Source: Deltaproteobacteria bacterium (GTDB lineage: Bacteria > Myxococcota > Myxococcia > Myxococcales > 40CM-4-68-19). Taken from it: a stretch of DNA of 35,549 nt. Where the stretch lies: contig JANYKT010000183.1 of NCBI GenBank assembly GCA_025358085.1, forward strand, positions 1 to 35,549, in the 5' to 3' direction. The translations under genes and the position numbers were made by a program. A model generated the notes under the pieces. It had not been told where the DNA came from and made no database searches. It saw only the letters and a program-made list of their open reading frames with translations. Shown here one piece after another: positions 35,500 to 35,549 of this stretch (position 1 is the first letter of the stretch; each line of letters opens with the position of its first letter).

Positions 35500-35549
35500 A
35501 TGTCCGGCAAACCGATGGCAGAGTGGTTAAAGTACTGGCCGGCGTGCCC
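35500..35549 (+). CDS. possible start of a gene cut by the right edge
   Basis: An ATG at 35500 follows GGAG by nine bases and opens [17 protein letters not shown] before the window ends. Too short to identify. The string resembles a tRNA D arm only superficially. Confidence 0.25.
   Translation, partial: MSGKPMAEWLKYWPAC

Noticed and set aside
35505-35549. tRNA-Ser-like string near the right edge
   Set aside because: A D-arm-like GGCAGAGTGGTTAA is present, but no plausible acceptor stem precedes it and no U33-type anticodon loop follows.

Overview
This is a high-GC, gene-dense bacterial window. Lipoproteins and Tat-exported redox enzymes are numerous. The CorE-like sigma factor, the RAYT-type transposase, the HNH-nuclease remnant and the DUF302/Lgt-like genes suggest a Myxococcota or related former deltaproteobacterium. 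That placement is inference; there is no rRNA or marker gene to confirm it.

Layout. (1) 160-3026, minus strand: a secreted metallopeptidase-like protein followed by a multi-pass GT-C-like membrane protein, closed by a strong terminator. (2) 3336-14303: a copper-handling region. It holds a P1B copper ATPase, a divergent two-component pair with an NtrC-type (sigma-54) response regulator, a cupredoxin, a zinc-ribbon repeat protein that looks like an insertion, then a co-directional set: cytochrome c, small exported protein, multicopper oxidase, Met-rich lipoprotein and TolC-family outer-membrane channel. A well-matched -24/-12 promoter precedes the cupredoxin, which links the regulator to its neighbours. 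(3) 14618-17347: a repeat-rich lipoprotein phosphoesterase. (4) 17426-20478: a tightly overlapping run of three membrane proteins, a 71-residue single-helix protein and a radical SAM/SPASM maturase. I cannot assign it to a known system; it is the best candidate for something undescribed. (5) 20462-24769: an HNH nuclease remnant, an unusual lipoprotein-type catalase-peroxidase with a palindromic operator-like site, a CIA30-family protein and a DUF2071 protein. (6) 24854-28800: a DUF4091 lipoprotein with a 30-bp tandem repeat, then about 2 kb of mostly non-coding DNA around a single RAYT transposase. (7) 28824-32846: a sulfite-dehydrogenase-like molybdoenzyme with a dihaem cytochrome lipoprotein, a divergent Lgt homologue, DUF302, a microprotein candidate next to a MITE-like palindrome, and a methyltransferase. 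(8) 32896-35549: a CorE-like ECF sigma factor, a DUF2892 protein and the 3' part of an RND efflux pump that has lost its 5' half.

How it fits together. The copper region can detect metal (two-component pair, possibly the ECF factor), export Cu(I) from the cytoplasm (ATPase), oxidise and bind it in the periplasm (multicopper oxidase, cupredoxin, Met-rich lipoprotein) and pass it outward (TolC-type channel). The truncated RND pump may be the remains of the matching inner-membrane component. Catalase-peroxidase and sulfite dehydrogenase add envelope redox protection.

Most long reading frames antisense to these genes are GC-rich shadows. No rRNA, tRNA, CRISPR array or complete insertion sequence was seen.
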